A stretch of DNA of 26,488 nt. Source: Bacteroidales bacterium (GTDB lineage: Bacteria > Bacteroidota > Bacteroidia > Bacteroidales > UBA932). Under the pieces are notes generated by a model that was not told the DNA's origin, searched no databases, and saw only the letters and a program-made list of their open reading frames with translations. The stretch covers positions 1 to 26,488 of the forward strand of contig JAIKYL010000202.1 of NCBI GenBank assembly GCA_024683255.1. Reading direction: 5' to 3'. Shown here piece after piece: positions 1 through 8,014 of this stretch. The stretch's first letter is position 1. Every line of letters begins with the position of its first letter. The translations under genes were made by a program, and so were the position numbers.

Positions 1-479
1 GCCAGCACCCAGGGCATGAGGGCGATGGCCTGCATCTTGGTGTTGTGACCTACTTGGATGATCTGGAAGTTGTAGCTGCAGAAGGCAACGGCAACGGCGC
101 CGCCGATGGCAACGGGCCAGCTTACCCCCAGCGCCAGGAACAGCAGGAAGGCGCCCAGCAGCGCCACAAAGAGCCAGGTGGCCGGACGCTTACCGGTAAA
201 CAGCAGATTATAAAGCGCTTGCGTATAGTCTCCGCCGTTCTGCGTGGAGATGGCCGTGGTGGGCATTCCGCCAAACATGGAGTCTGTCCAGTACGTGGGA
301 TTGTCCGGATGTGCCTGGTTCCACTCCGTCATCTCGTGCGACATGCCCACATAACCTGAAATATCGCTCTGGTTCACTATCTTACCGTCCAGCACCTGCG
401 GCACAAAGCCGTAACTGAGCACCAGGAACAACGCCACAATGCCCAGGCCGATGCCTATCTTTTTCCAATTAATCTTCAT
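1..479 (-). CDS. YfhO-like polytopic membrane protein, N-terminal part (runs off window)
   Basis: Only the first 159 or so codons are present; the gene continues beyond base 1. The start is the ATG at 479-477. The protein begins with a short basic segment and a membrane helix (about residues 8-26), followed by an extracytoplasmic stretch containing FGGMPT near residue 70, then two more hydrophobic helices (about residues 100-145). This arrangement, including the YWTDSMFGGMPT-type motif, resembles the large Bacteroidetes YfhO-like proteins, which are GT-C-like membrane proteins proposed to act in surface glycan or lipid-linked sugar transfer. It starts 2 nt after the stop of an upstream glycosyltransferase gene, so co-transcription and a shared glycosylation role are likely. 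The substrate cannot be read from this fragment. Confidence 0.8.
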   Translation of the reverse strand, partial: MKINWKKIGIGLGIVALFLVLSYGFVPQVLDGKIVNQSDISGYVGMSHEMTEWNQAHPDNPTYWTDSMFGGMPTTAISTQNGGDYTQALYNLLFTGKRPATWLFVALLGAFLLFLALGVSWPVAIGGAVAVAFCSYNFQIIQVGHNTKMQAIALMPWVL

Positions 480-481
480 TA

Positions 482-1786
482 TCAACTATTTTGCACCTGC
501 GACAGCAGTTGGGCCAGCGCATGGGTGAGGTTTCTGCGGGTATAGGCTTCTATATTGCCTTTGGTGACCGGGACCTTGCCGTCAAGGAACTGATGCCAAG
601 CCGTTTCCAGGAAGGAACGCATGGCGGCGGCATCATCCCAATCAGCCGTGACGCCAGCCTTTGTATCGGCCAGTACCCTTGCCATGGCGCCGTCTTTTTG
701 GCCGATTCCCAGCACGGGCCGCCGGGCCGCCAGATACTCGAACAGTTTGCCGGGGAGGATGGGCCGATATTGGGGGTCGTTACGCAGCGGGAGGATGAGC
801 ACCGCTGCGGCGCGCTGCTCCCGCACGGCCTCCGCATGATTGCAAGGTCCCAGCGCAACAACGTTGGCGGAAAGGCCCTCATGGTCAATTGCTTCCAGGA
901 TTTCCTTATCCACGCGGCCCACCAGGCGCAGGCGGAGCGCTTCCCGGAATGCGGGGTCATCGGCCGCCATCTGGCCCAGCACCTTCCACAGCGTGAACGG
1001 GTTGCCGTCGGAGGCAAAAAGGCCGGTATGGGCAATGTTGAAATGTCCGTCCTTTCGCGGTAACAGACGGGGGGCGAAATCCTCCTCATCAAAGCCATTT
1101 GTTATGCACGCAACCGGCGTATTTGTTTGAGCCTGAAATTCTTCCTGCACCAGCGGCGTTACCGCCAAAACCGTGGAGCACTGGTCCAGCACCGCCTGCT
1201 CCTGCTTGCGCAGTTTCTTCCAGGTGCACTCTGTCATGGGCAGATGCTTGAGGTAATACATCCGGCTCCAGGGGTCCCGGAAATCCGGAATCCACGGAAT
1301 ACCCAGGGCCTTGTGCAGGCGCTGGCCGATAAGATGGACAGAGTGCGGCGGACCGGTTGTAACCATCACATCCACAGGATGTTCCGCCAGGTATTTCTTA
1401 AGGAAGCGGACACTGGGACGGACCCAGCCTACACGCGGGTCCGGCACAAACAGATTGCCCCGAATCCAGAGTGAGAGCTTCTGCTTCCAGGTCTTTTTTC
1501 CGCTGGAGATTTCCGTGACCACCTTCATGTCCGTGCTGGCGCCCTTTCCCATGAGCTTCCGGTAAATGCCATACGGCTCAAAGATGGGATGGCGGATAAC
1601 CTCCACATTGGCTGACACTTCGGCCTCCAAGGTGGGGTCCAAAGAAGGATAATCGGCATTCTCCGGAGCGTATACAACCGGCTGCCAGCCCTCTGCAGGC
1701 AGGTATTTGCAGAATTTCACCCAGCGCTGCACGCCGGATCCTCCGGACGGCGGCCAGTAATACGCTATGACAAGGACACGCTTCAT
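482..1786 (-). CDS. Glycosyltransferase, GT4-like (GT-B fold)
   Basis: A 434-aa cytoplasmic or peripheral glycosyltransferase that probably transfers a sugar from a nucleotide-sugar donor during surface polysaccharide or glycolipid assembly. The N-terminal Rossmann half opens with VLVIAYYWPPSGGSGVQR (about residues 4-21), with the glycine-rich acceptor-side loop. The C-terminal half carries PGKLFEYLAARRPVLG near residue 350, matching the E-x7-E type donor-binding region of GT4 enzymes. Its ATG overlaps the mutS stop as ATGA (1786-1783), and its own stop is 2 nt before the YfhO-like gene, so it sits in the middle of a three-gene transcript headed by mutS. Donor and acceptor specificity are unknown. 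No signal peptide is visible. Confidence 0.87.
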   Translation of the reverse strand: MKRVLVIAYYWPPSGGSGVQRWVKFCKYLPAEGWQPVVYAPENADYPSLDPTLEAEVSANVEVIRHPIFEPYGIYRKLMGKGASTDMKVVTEISSGKKTWKQKLSLWIRGNLFVPDPRVGWVRPSVRFLKKYLAEHPVDVMVTTGPPHSVHLIGQRLHKALGIPWIPDFRDPWSRMYYLKHLPMTECTWKKLRKQEQAVLDQCSTVLAVTPLVQEEFQAQTNTPVACITNGFDEEDFAPRLLPRKDGHFNIAHTGLFASDGNPFTLWKVLGQMAADDPAFREALRLRLVGRVDKEILEAIDHEGLSANVVALGPCNHAEAVREQRAAAVLILPLRNDPQYRPILPGKLFEYLAARRPVLGIGQKDGAMARVLADTKAGVTADWDDAAAMRSFLETAWHQFLDGKVPVTKGNIEAYTRRNLTHALAQLLSQVQNS

Positions 1787-4404
1787 ATTCCCAGCTCTTC
1801 CTTCATGGCGCGCAGGAGGTCAAAGGCCTGGAGCGGGGTCATGTTGTTAAGATCGGCCCCCTTGAGACGGTCCCGGAGGGATTCCAGGAGCGGGTCGTCC
1901 AGCTGGAACATGGAAAGCTGGATGCTGCCGTCCTTTTCCACATGACCGTCCCGGGTATTGTGCGGTTTCACGGGTGTAAGTGCGCCCGCCAGTTCCAGGG
2001 CCTGGCTGTTCTCCAGGGCCTTCAGCGTGCGTTCCGCACTTTCCAGGACCGGCCCCGGCATACCCGCCATCCGGGCCACGTGGATACCGAAGCTGTGGGC
2101 GGAGCCGCCTTCTTTGATCTTGCGCAGGAAAATGACCTCCCGGCCCACTTCCTTCACCGTCACGTGGAAATTCTTCACCCGCGGGAATAGGCCTTCCAGG
2201 TCGTTGAGTTCATGATAATGGGTGGCAAACAGGGTCTTGGCGCCCTTGCCGTATTCGTGGATGTATTCCACAATGCCGCGGGCGATGGACATGCCGTCGT
2301 AGGTGGAAGTACCCCGGCCAATCTCGTCCAGCAGTACCAGCGAACGGGCGCTGAGGTTGTGCAGGATCATGGCCGTTTCCAGCATCTCCACCATGAAGGT
2401 GGATTCGCCCCGGGAAATGTTGTCCGTGGCACCCACGCGGGTGAACAGCTTGTCAAAAACGCCGATCCGCGCCGCATCGGCCGGAACAAAAGAGCCGATC
2501 TGGGCCATGAGCACAATGAGGGCCGTCTGCCGCAGCAGGGCGCTCTTACCCGCCATATTGGGACCGGTGAGGATGATAATCTGCTGATTCTCCGAGTCCA
2601 GATAAACGTCGTTGGGCACGTACTGCTCTCCCGGCGGCATTAGCGTCTCAATAACCGGGTGACGTCCCGCCTTGATGTCCAGCGCCAGGGATTCATCCAT
2701 CTCCGGGCGGCAGTAATGCCGGGCCGATGCCTGCTCTGCAAATCCTGCCAGCACATCCACCTGTGCCATGATGCGGCTGTTGCGCTGAATCTGGGCAATC
2801 TGCTGCTGGATGTGGCCGATAAGGGCGCCGTACAGACGCGTTTCTATCTCGTAAATGCGACTTTCGGCCGTAACAATCTTTTCCTCGTATTCTTTAAGTT
2901 CCTCTGTAATGTAGCGCTCTGCATTCACCAGGGTCTGCTTCCGGATCCACTCCGGCGGCACCTGGTTCTTGTACGCGTTCCGGACCTCAATGTAGTAACC
3001 AAAAACGTTGTTGTATGCTATTTTAAGAGAGGAAATGCCCGTTCTCTCCGCTTCCCGCTGCTGCATCTGGAGGAGGTAATCCTTGCCACTGCCGGAAAGG
3101 TTCCGGAGGTCGTCCAGTTCCGGGTCCACGCCCTCCGCTATTACCGGACCCTTGCCAATCTGGGCAGCCGGTTCCGGAGCCAAAACACGCTGAATCTCTT
3201 TAAGGACTTTTTCACAGCTGGCCAGGCCTTTCAGGAGACTGTCCACCGGACTTCCGGCACAGCGTTCCCGGATGGGTCGCATGAGGGACAGGCCCCGGCC
3301 CAATTGGATTACTTCCCGCGGAAGCGCCTTCCCCGTGGCCACCCGACCCAGGATTCTCTCCAAATCCCCCATCTTGCCGATATCGGCCTGGGTTTCCTGC
3401 AGAACCTCCTGATTTTCAGTGAAGTATTGAACGATGTCGTAACGGGCGTTGAGCTCTTTGAGGTCCAGGATGGGAAGGGCCAGCCAGTTGCGCAAGAGGC
3501 GGGCTCCCATGGGCGAGGAACATTTGTCCAGCGTCTCCACAAGCGACACACCGTCTTCTCCGGCGCTGCTGCGGAACACTTCCAGATTGCGGAGCGTGAA
3601 CTTGTCCATCCAGACAAATCTCCGCTCGTCAATTCGGCCGATGGAACAGATGTTCTTAAGTTCCACGTGTTGCGTTTGCTCCAGATACACCATCAAGGCT
3701 CCCGCAGCGCATACTCCCAGCGGATAAGATTCAATGCCAAAGCCCTTAAGGCTCTCGACGTGGAGTTGCCTTTTAAGGCGTTCCACGGCGGCGTCATAGA
3801 CAAACGCCCATTCGTCAATGGTGGTGCAGAAATAGTCCCCAAAACGCTCCCGGACACCTTTTTCGTATCCCCGCTGCAGTACCAGTTCCTTGGGATTCAG
3901 GGATCCCAGCAGGGTGCCAATATATTCCAGCGTTCCCTGGGCCACCTGGAACTGCCCAGTGGAAACATCCAGGAAGGCGGCTCCGCACTGATCCTTTTCA
4001 AACACCAGCCCGCAAAGGAAATTGTTTTCCTTCACCTCCAGCATGTTTTCCCCAAAGGAAATGCCCGGCGTTACAATTTCCGTAATGCCGCGCTTGACCA
4101 GTTTCTTGGCAAACTTGGGGTCTTCCAGTTGGTCGCAGACGGCCACTTTGAATCCGGCCCTAACCAACTTGGTAAGGTAATTCTCCAGGGCGTGATGCGG
4201 AAAACCAGCCATAGCCACCGGTCCTTTTTCCCCGTTGGATTTCTTAGTCTGGACCAGACCCAGTACCCGGGAGGCCGTAATGGCATCGTCCGAATAGCAT
4301 TCATAGAAGTCTCCCACCCTGTAGAGCAGGATGGCCTCGGGGTGTTGTGCTTTCACCTCGAAGTAATGCCGCAGCATGGGGGTATCTTCCGCAATTTTTG
4401 CCAT
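1783..4404 (-). CDS. mutS: DNA mismatch repair protein MutS
   Basis: An 873-aa MutS1-family mismatch sensor, full length for the family. The mismatch-reading F-x-E motif is in GDFYECY (F33, E35). The C-terminal ABC-type ATPase has a Walker A motif GPNMAGKS (about residues 612-619, with the Ala seen in Bacteroidetes MutS), a Walker B/signature region LVLLDEIGRGTSTYDG, and the H-loop LFATHYHEL. It binds base mismatches and recruits downstream repair factors. The start is fixed by MAKIAEDTPMLRHYFEVK, which aligns with the normal MutS N-terminus, and by a TATTTTTG promoter box 6 nt upstream. The 3' end overlaps the glycosyltransferase start by 4 nt, so a repair gene leads a surface-glycosylation operon. 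Confidence 0.98.
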   Translation of the reverse strand: MAKIAEDTPMLRHYFEVKAQHPEAILLYRVGDFYECYSDDAITASRVLGLVQTKKSNGEKGPVAMAGFPHHALENYLTKLVRAGFKVAVCDQLEDPKFAKKLVKRGITEIVTPGISFGENMLEVKENNFLCGLVFEKDQCGAAFLDVSTGQFQVAQGTLEYIGTLLGSLNPKELVLQRGYEKGVRERFGDYFCTTIDEWAFVYDAAVERLKRQLHVESLKGFGIESYPLGVCAAGALMVYLEQTQHVELKNICSIGRIDERRFVWMDKFTLRNLEVFRSSAGEDGVSLVETLDKCSSPMGARLLRNWLALPILDLKELNARYDIVQYFTENQEVLQETQADIGKMGDLERILGRVATGKALPREVIQLGRGLSLMRPIRERCAGSPVDSLLKGLASCEKVLKEIQRVLAPEPAAQIGKGPVIAEGVDPELDDLRNLSGSGKDYLLQMQQREAERTGISSLKIAYNNVFGYYIEVRNAYKNQVPPEWIRKQTLVNAERYITEELKEYEEKIVTAESRIYEIETRLYGALIGHIQQQIAQIQRNSRIMAQVDVLAGFAEQASARHYCRPEMDESLALDIKAGRHPVIETLMPPGEQYVPNDVYLDSENQQIIILTGPNMAGKSALLRQTALIVLMAQIGSFVPADAARIGVFDKLFTRVGATDNISRGESTFMVEMLETAMILHNLSARSLVLLDEIGRGTSTYDGMSIARGIVEYIHEYGKGAKTLFATHYHELNDLEGLFPRVKNFHVTVKEVGREVIFLRKIKEGGSAHSFGIHVARMAGMPGPVLESAERTLKALENSQALELAGALTPVKPHNTRDGHVEKDGSIQLSMFQLDDPLLESLRDRLKGADLNNMTPLQAFDLLRAMKEELGI

Positions 4405-4410
4405 GAATTA

Positions 4411-4418
4411 CAAAAATA
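4411..4418 (-). promoter_or_regulatory. TAnnTTTG (-7) promoter box of mutS
   Basis: On the minus strand this reads TATTTTTG, an exact match to the Bacteroidetes sigma -7 consensus TAnnTTTG. Only 6 nt separate its last base from the mutS ATG, so transcription would begin at or next to the start codon. No clear -33 TTTG is seen. Confidence 0.7.
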
Positions 4419-4444
4419 CAAAAAATTATCGGAAGCCCGTCTAT

Positions 4445-5803
4445 CTAAAGCAGCAGATTGGTGAAGAACACCCCCAGGATGCCAACGGGGGCCACGTAGC
4501 GGATAAGGAAGTAGAAAATCTTATAAGACACCCTGTTGCATTGGCCGCCGTTGGTGAGTTCGTCACGCACGGCCGGCTTGGTGAGTTTCCAGCCCACAAA
4601 GAGGGTGAACACCAGGCCGCCGATGGGCATCAGCCAATCCGAACACAGGTGGTCCAGGAAGTCGAAGAAGGTGTTCCCCAGAATCTTGACCTCACTCATC
4701 GGCCCGAAGGAAAGGCTGCACAGGATGCCCACCACCCAGGTGAACAGGGCCAGCAGGAGCGTTGCCGGAACGCGCTTGAAGCCCTTTTCCTCTGTAAGGA
4801 AGGCCACGCCCACCTCCAGCATGGAAATAGCCGATGTGAGCGCCGCCGCCAGGATGGCTACAAAGAAGACGATGGAAATGATGGAGCTCACTATCGGGGC
4901 CGATACCGCCATCTTGTTAAAAATGAACGGCAGCGTTTCAAACACCAGTCCGGGGCCCGCTCCGGGCTCAATTCCCGCCGCAAACACCGCCGGAATCACG
5001 GCAAAGGCCGCCATGATGGCAAAAACCAAGTCGCTTGCAGCCGTTCCCAGACCGGAAGCTATGAGGTTCTCCTCCTTTTTCACGTAAGAAGAATAAGTGA
5101 GGATGGTACCAACGCCCAGCGAGAGGGAGAAGAAAGCCTGGCCCAGCGCGGCCGCAAAGGCATCGGCGTTGAGCTTGGTGAAATCCGGCTTCAGGAGGTA
5201 GGTCACGCCTTTCCCGGAGCCCGGCAGGGTGAGGGAATACACGATGAGCACCACGATGAGCACAAACAGCACCGGCATGGCAATGTTGGAGAATTTCTCA
5301 ATCCCCTTTTTCACGCCGCCCAGCACAATCCCGGCCACCAGGGCAATGAACACCGTATGCGAAAGGATGGGTTGCCAGGTGGAGGAAATGAAACTGCCGA
5401 AAAAGCCGGAAACCGCCTCCGGCGAGGCCGATGTAAAGTCGAAGGAAAGCGACTTGAAAAGGTACTGGACCGACCAGCCGCCCACCACGGAATAATAGCT
5501 AAGGATTAGTAGCGGGGACACGATGGTTAGGATGCCCGCCCAATGCCATTTGGTTCCCGGAGCCAGGTCCCGGAGGGCGCCATAGGCGTTGGAACGGCTC
5601 CGGCGGCCGATTACAGACTCGGCAAAGAAAATGGGTAGGGCCACCAGCAGGCTGGCTACAATATAAAGCAGGATGAACGCCGCACCGCCATACTCTCCCA
5701 GAATGTACGGAAAGCGCCAGATGTTTCCCAGGCCGATGGCGGAACCCGCCATGGCCATTATCACCGCCGCGCGGCTGCCGAAATTCTCCCGCTGTTTCAT
5801 CAT
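4445..5803 (-). CDS. Sodium-dependent neurotransmitter:sodium symporter (NSS/SNF) family transporter, copy A
   Basis: A 452-aa inner-membrane Na+-coupled symporter with the LeuT fold, most likely importing an amino acid or related amine. TM1 has the family signature GSAIGLGNIWRFPY (about residues 21-34), and the TM6 region has SLSLGVGTILTYSSYV, matching the unwound substrate/Na+ site of bacterial NSS proteins. About eleven or twelve hydrophobic segments can be traced. It is a close paralogue of the gene immediately upstream, and its start overlaps that gene's stop as ATGA (5803-5800). A second ATG directly follows (5800-5798), so either Met could be used. The pair looks like a tandem duplication. 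Substrate is not predictable from sequence alone. Confidence 0.93.
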   Translation of the reverse strand: MMKQRENFGSRAAVIMAMAGSAIGLGNIWRFPYILGEYGGAAFILLYIVASLLVALPIFFAESVIGRRSRSNAYGALRDLAPGTKWHWAGILTIVSPLLILSYYSVVGGWSVQYLFKSLSFDFTSASPEAVSGFFGSFISSTWQPILSHTVFIALVAGIVLGGVKKGIEKFSNIAMPVLFVLIVVLIVYSLTLPGSGKGVTYLLKPDFTKLNADAFAAALGQAFFSLSLGVGTILTYSSYVKKEENLIASGLGTAASDLVFAIMAAFAVIPAVFAAGIEPGAGPGLVFETLPFIFNKMAVSAPIVSSIISIVFFVAILAAALTSAISMLEVGVAFLTEEKGFKRVPATLLLALFTWVVGILCSLSFGPMSEVKILGNTFFDFLDHLCSDWLMPIGGLVFTLFVGWKLTKPAVRDELTNGGQCNRVSYKIFYFLIRYVAPVGILGVFFTNLLL

Positions 5804-7158
5804 AACACAAGCGACACTATCATGGTACCAATACCCAGGGGCGCCACATACCTGATGAGGAAATAAATCACCGGGAACAGCTTCACATTGCCCTTCTTGG
5901 TGCCGTTGTTGGTGAGTTCATCGAAAAGGGCCTGGCGGGGAAGTACCCAGCCGGCAAGTACCACCACCAGCACGCCGCCGGCCACCAGCAGGACGTTGGA
6001 AGCAAAGGAATCGGCAAAGTCAAAGAGCTGGAGCCCAAACACGTGAACCTCCTTGAGCGGGCCGAAGGAAAGCGAAGCCAGCGTTCCAAAAGCGCCGCAG
6101 AGGAGGAAGAGCCACAGGCAGGCCTTCCGGCGGGAAATACCCTTGGTCTCCGTGAGATACGCAATTCCCACCTCAATGAGCGAGACGGACGAAGTAAGGG
6201 CCGCAAACAGGATGGTAAGGAAGAACAGGATGGCCGCCACGGAACTGAGCACCGGCATCTGCTGTCCCATCTGCGAGAAGATGAAAGGCAGCGTGTCGAA
6301 AATGAGCCCGGGGCCGCTCCCGGGAGCAATTCCCGCCGCAAACACCGCCGGCATAATGGCAAAGCCCGCCAGATAGGCAAAGAGCAGGTCGCAAACAGAT
6401 GTACCCACGCCGGCAACCATCAGATTCTCCTCCTTGCTCACATAGGAAGAATAAGTGAGAATGATGCCCATTCCCAATGACAGTGAGTAGAAACTCTGCC
6501 CCAGCGCATCCAGGAAAGTATGTCCCGTAACTTTGGAAAAATCCGGCTTTACCAGATACTCAACGCCTTTGGAAGCGCCTGGTAATGAGAGGGAATATAC
6601 CGTAATGAGCACAATTAGCAGGAACAGCACCGGAATGCAGATCTTGCTGAACTTTTCAATGCCCGCCTTTACGCCGAACGCCACGATGAACACCGTTACC
6701 AGCAGGAAGCCCAGGTGGCAGGCAAGGGGCGCCCAGGTGCGGCCGATAAAGGCCTCGAAAGTACCCGTGAGCTGCTCCGGGGGCGTATGGATAAAGTTGA
6801 GCCCGCAGGCCTGGAACAGATAGTCTAGCGACCAGCCGCCCACCACGGAATAGTAGGAGACAATCCACAGCGGTGTTATTACGGTGAGCAAGCCCAGCCA
6901 TTTACCTGCCCGCCCGGGGATGAGGGAGGAAATGGCCATACGGCTGTTGGTGCCCGCGCGCCGCCCCAGCACCGATTCCGCCAAGAAAATGGGCAGGGAA
7001 AGGAGCAGGGTAAATACAATATAGATAAAAATGAACGCAGCTCCGCCGTTCTCTCCGGCCAGATAAGGGAAACGCCAGATGTTTCCCAGGCCGATGGCCG
7101 AGCCCGCCATTGCCATGATTACAGCCGCGCGGCTACCGAAGTTTTCTCTTGCTGTCAT
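5800..7158 (-). CDS. Sodium-dependent neurotransmitter:sodium symporter (NSS/SNF) family transporter, copy B
   Basis: A 452-aa NSS-family Na+ symporter, the same length as its downstream paralogue. The N-terminus RENFGSRAAVIMAMAG is identical in both, and so is the TM1 core GSAIGLGNIWRFPY. The TM6 region reads SLSLGMGIILTYSSYVSKEENL. Divergence is greatest in the extracellular loops and at the C-terminal end, which suggests different substrates or kinetics after duplication. It is the first gene of the two-gene unit, 61 bp from divergent thyA, with a TATCTTTG promoter box 19 nt upstream of the ATG. Location is the inner membrane. The exact amino acid transported is unknown. Confidence 0.93.
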   Translation of the reverse strand: MTARENFGSRAAVIMAMAGSAIGLGNIWRFPYLAGENGGAAFIFIYIVFTLLLSLPIFLAESVLGRRAGTNSRMAISSLIPGRAGKWLGLLTVITPLWIVSYYSVVGGWSLDYLFQACGLNFIHTPPEQLTGTFEAFIGRTWAPLACHLGFLLVTVFIVAFGVKAGIEKFSKICIPVLFLLIVLITVYSLSLPGASKGVEYLVKPDFSKVTGHTFLDALGQSFYSLSLGMGIILTYSSYVSKEENLMVAGVGTSVCDLLFAYLAGFAIMPAVFAAGIAPGSGPGLIFDTLPFIFSQMGQQMPVLSSVAAILFFLTILFAALTSSVSLIEVGIAYLTETKGISRRKACLWLFLLCGAFGTLASLSFGPLKEVHVFGLQLFDFADSFASNVLLVAGGVLVVVLAGWVLPRQALFDELTNNGTKKGNVKLFPVIYFLIRYVAPLGIGTMIVSLVL

Positions 7159-7177
7159 GTTAAGTCCGTTACTAAGG

Positions 7178-7185
7178 CAAAGATA
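7178..7185 (-). promoter_or_regulatory. TAnnTTTG promoter box of the transporter pair
   Basis: On the minus strand this reads TATCTTTG, an exact -7 consensus, ending 19 nt before the ATG of symporter copy B. It lies in the 61-bp divergent spacer shared with thyA and leaves a short leader. Confidence 0.65.
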
Positions 7186-7207
7186 AGGAATTCTTTAAAA
7201 AAATCAT

Positions 7208-7215
7208 TACATTTG
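7208..7215 (+). promoter_or_regulatory. TAnnTTTG promoter box of thyA-folA/galM
   Basis: TACATTTG matches the Bacteroidetes -7 consensus exactly and ends only 4 nt before the thyA ATG at 7220. No ribosome-binding site fits in between, so the mRNA is predicted to be leaderless or nearly so. Confidence 0.7.
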
Positions 7216-7219
7216 TCGT

Positions 7220-8014
7220 ATGCAACAATACCTGGACCTGCTTAGACACATCCGCGCCAACGGCGTCATGAAAGAGGACCGCACCGGTACCGGCACCCAA
7301 AGCGTGTTCGGCTATCAGATGCGCTTCAACCTGGCCGACGGATTCCCGCTCCTCACCACCAAGAAGGTACACCTCAAATCCATCATCTATGAGCTTCTTT
7401 GGTTCCTGGCGGGAGATACCAACATCAAATACCTGCAAGAACACGGCGTCTCCATCTGGGACGAGTGGGCCGATGAAAACGGCAATCTGGGCCCTGTATA
7501 CGGCTATCAGTGGCGTAATTGGCCCGCACCGGATGGACGGGTAATCGACCAAATTTCAATGGTCATCGACACTATTAAGCGTAATCCGGACTCCCGCAGG
7601 ATGCTGGTTACGGCCTGGAATCCGGCCGATGTGGAAAAGATGGCCCTGCCGCCCTGCCACTGCCTGTTCCAGTTTTATGTGGCTGGTGGAAAACTCTCCT
7701 GCCAACTGTACCAGCGCAGTGCAGACGTGTTCCTGGGCGTGCCCTTCAACATTGCATCCTATGCGCTCCTCACCCTTATGGTTGCCCAAGTTACCGGACT
7801 GAAACCCGGAGAATTTGTGCACACCACGGGAGATACGCATCTATACAAGAACCATTTCGAGCAGGTGGCCCTGCAGCTTTCCCGGGAGCCCCGTCCGCTT
7901 CCCACCATGCGCCTGAATCCGGACGTGAAATCCATCTTCGACTTCAAGTACGAGGATTTCACCCTGGAAGGCTATGACCCCTGGCCCGCCATCAAAGCCC
8001 CTGTAGCTGTATGA
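7220..8014 (+). CDS. thyA: Thymidylate synthase ThyA
   Basis: A 264-aa folate-dependent thymidylate synthase, exactly the length of the E. coli enzyme. It methylates dUMP to dTMP using methylene-tetrahydrofolate and releases dihydrofolate. The nucleophile is Cys146 in PPCHC. The phosphate-binding Arg lies in DRTGTGT (about residues 20-26), and [18 protein letters not shown] (about residues 165-182) is the classic dUMP/folate-binding signature. [12 protein letters not shown] follows. The start is fixed by [11 protein letters not shown], which matches the usual N-terminus, and by the promoter box 4 nt upstream. Its stop overlaps the DHFR start as ATGA (8011-8014), which couples the enzyme to the reductase that recycles its dihydrofolate product. 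Confidence 0.99.
   Translation: MQQYLDLLRHIRANGVMKEDRTGTGTQSVFGYQMRFNLADGFPLLTTKKVHLKSIIYELLWFLAGDTNIKYLQEHGVSIWDEWADENGNLGPVYGYQWRNWPAPDGRVIDQISMVIDTIKRNPDSRRMLVTAWNPADVEKMALPPCHCLFQFYVAGGKLSCQLYQRSADVFLGVPFNIASYALLTLMVAQVTGLKPGEFVHTTGDTHLYKNHFEQVALQLSREPRPLPTMRLNPDVKSIFDFKYEDFTLEGYDPWPAIKAPVAV

Noticed and set aside
4420..4440. Possible terminator between the symporter genes and mutS
   Set aside because: The T-rich run has only a three-base-pair stem before it, and the run belongs to the mutS promoter region.
2659..4464. A 601-codon open frame on the plus strand opposite mutS
   Set aside because: It is fully antisense to a certain mutS, its translation shows no domain or signal, and such long shadow frames are common opposite GC-rich genes.
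4376..5509. A 377-codon plus-strand frame opposite the symporter and the mutS start
   Set aside because: The product is very rich in His, Gln, Arg and Gly, with no recognisable domain, and it mirrors a clear transporter gene.
7184..7197. Imperfect palindrome around GAATTC between the symporter and thyA genes
   Set aside because: It has two mismatches and AT-rich arms, so chance cannot be excluded in a promoter spacer.
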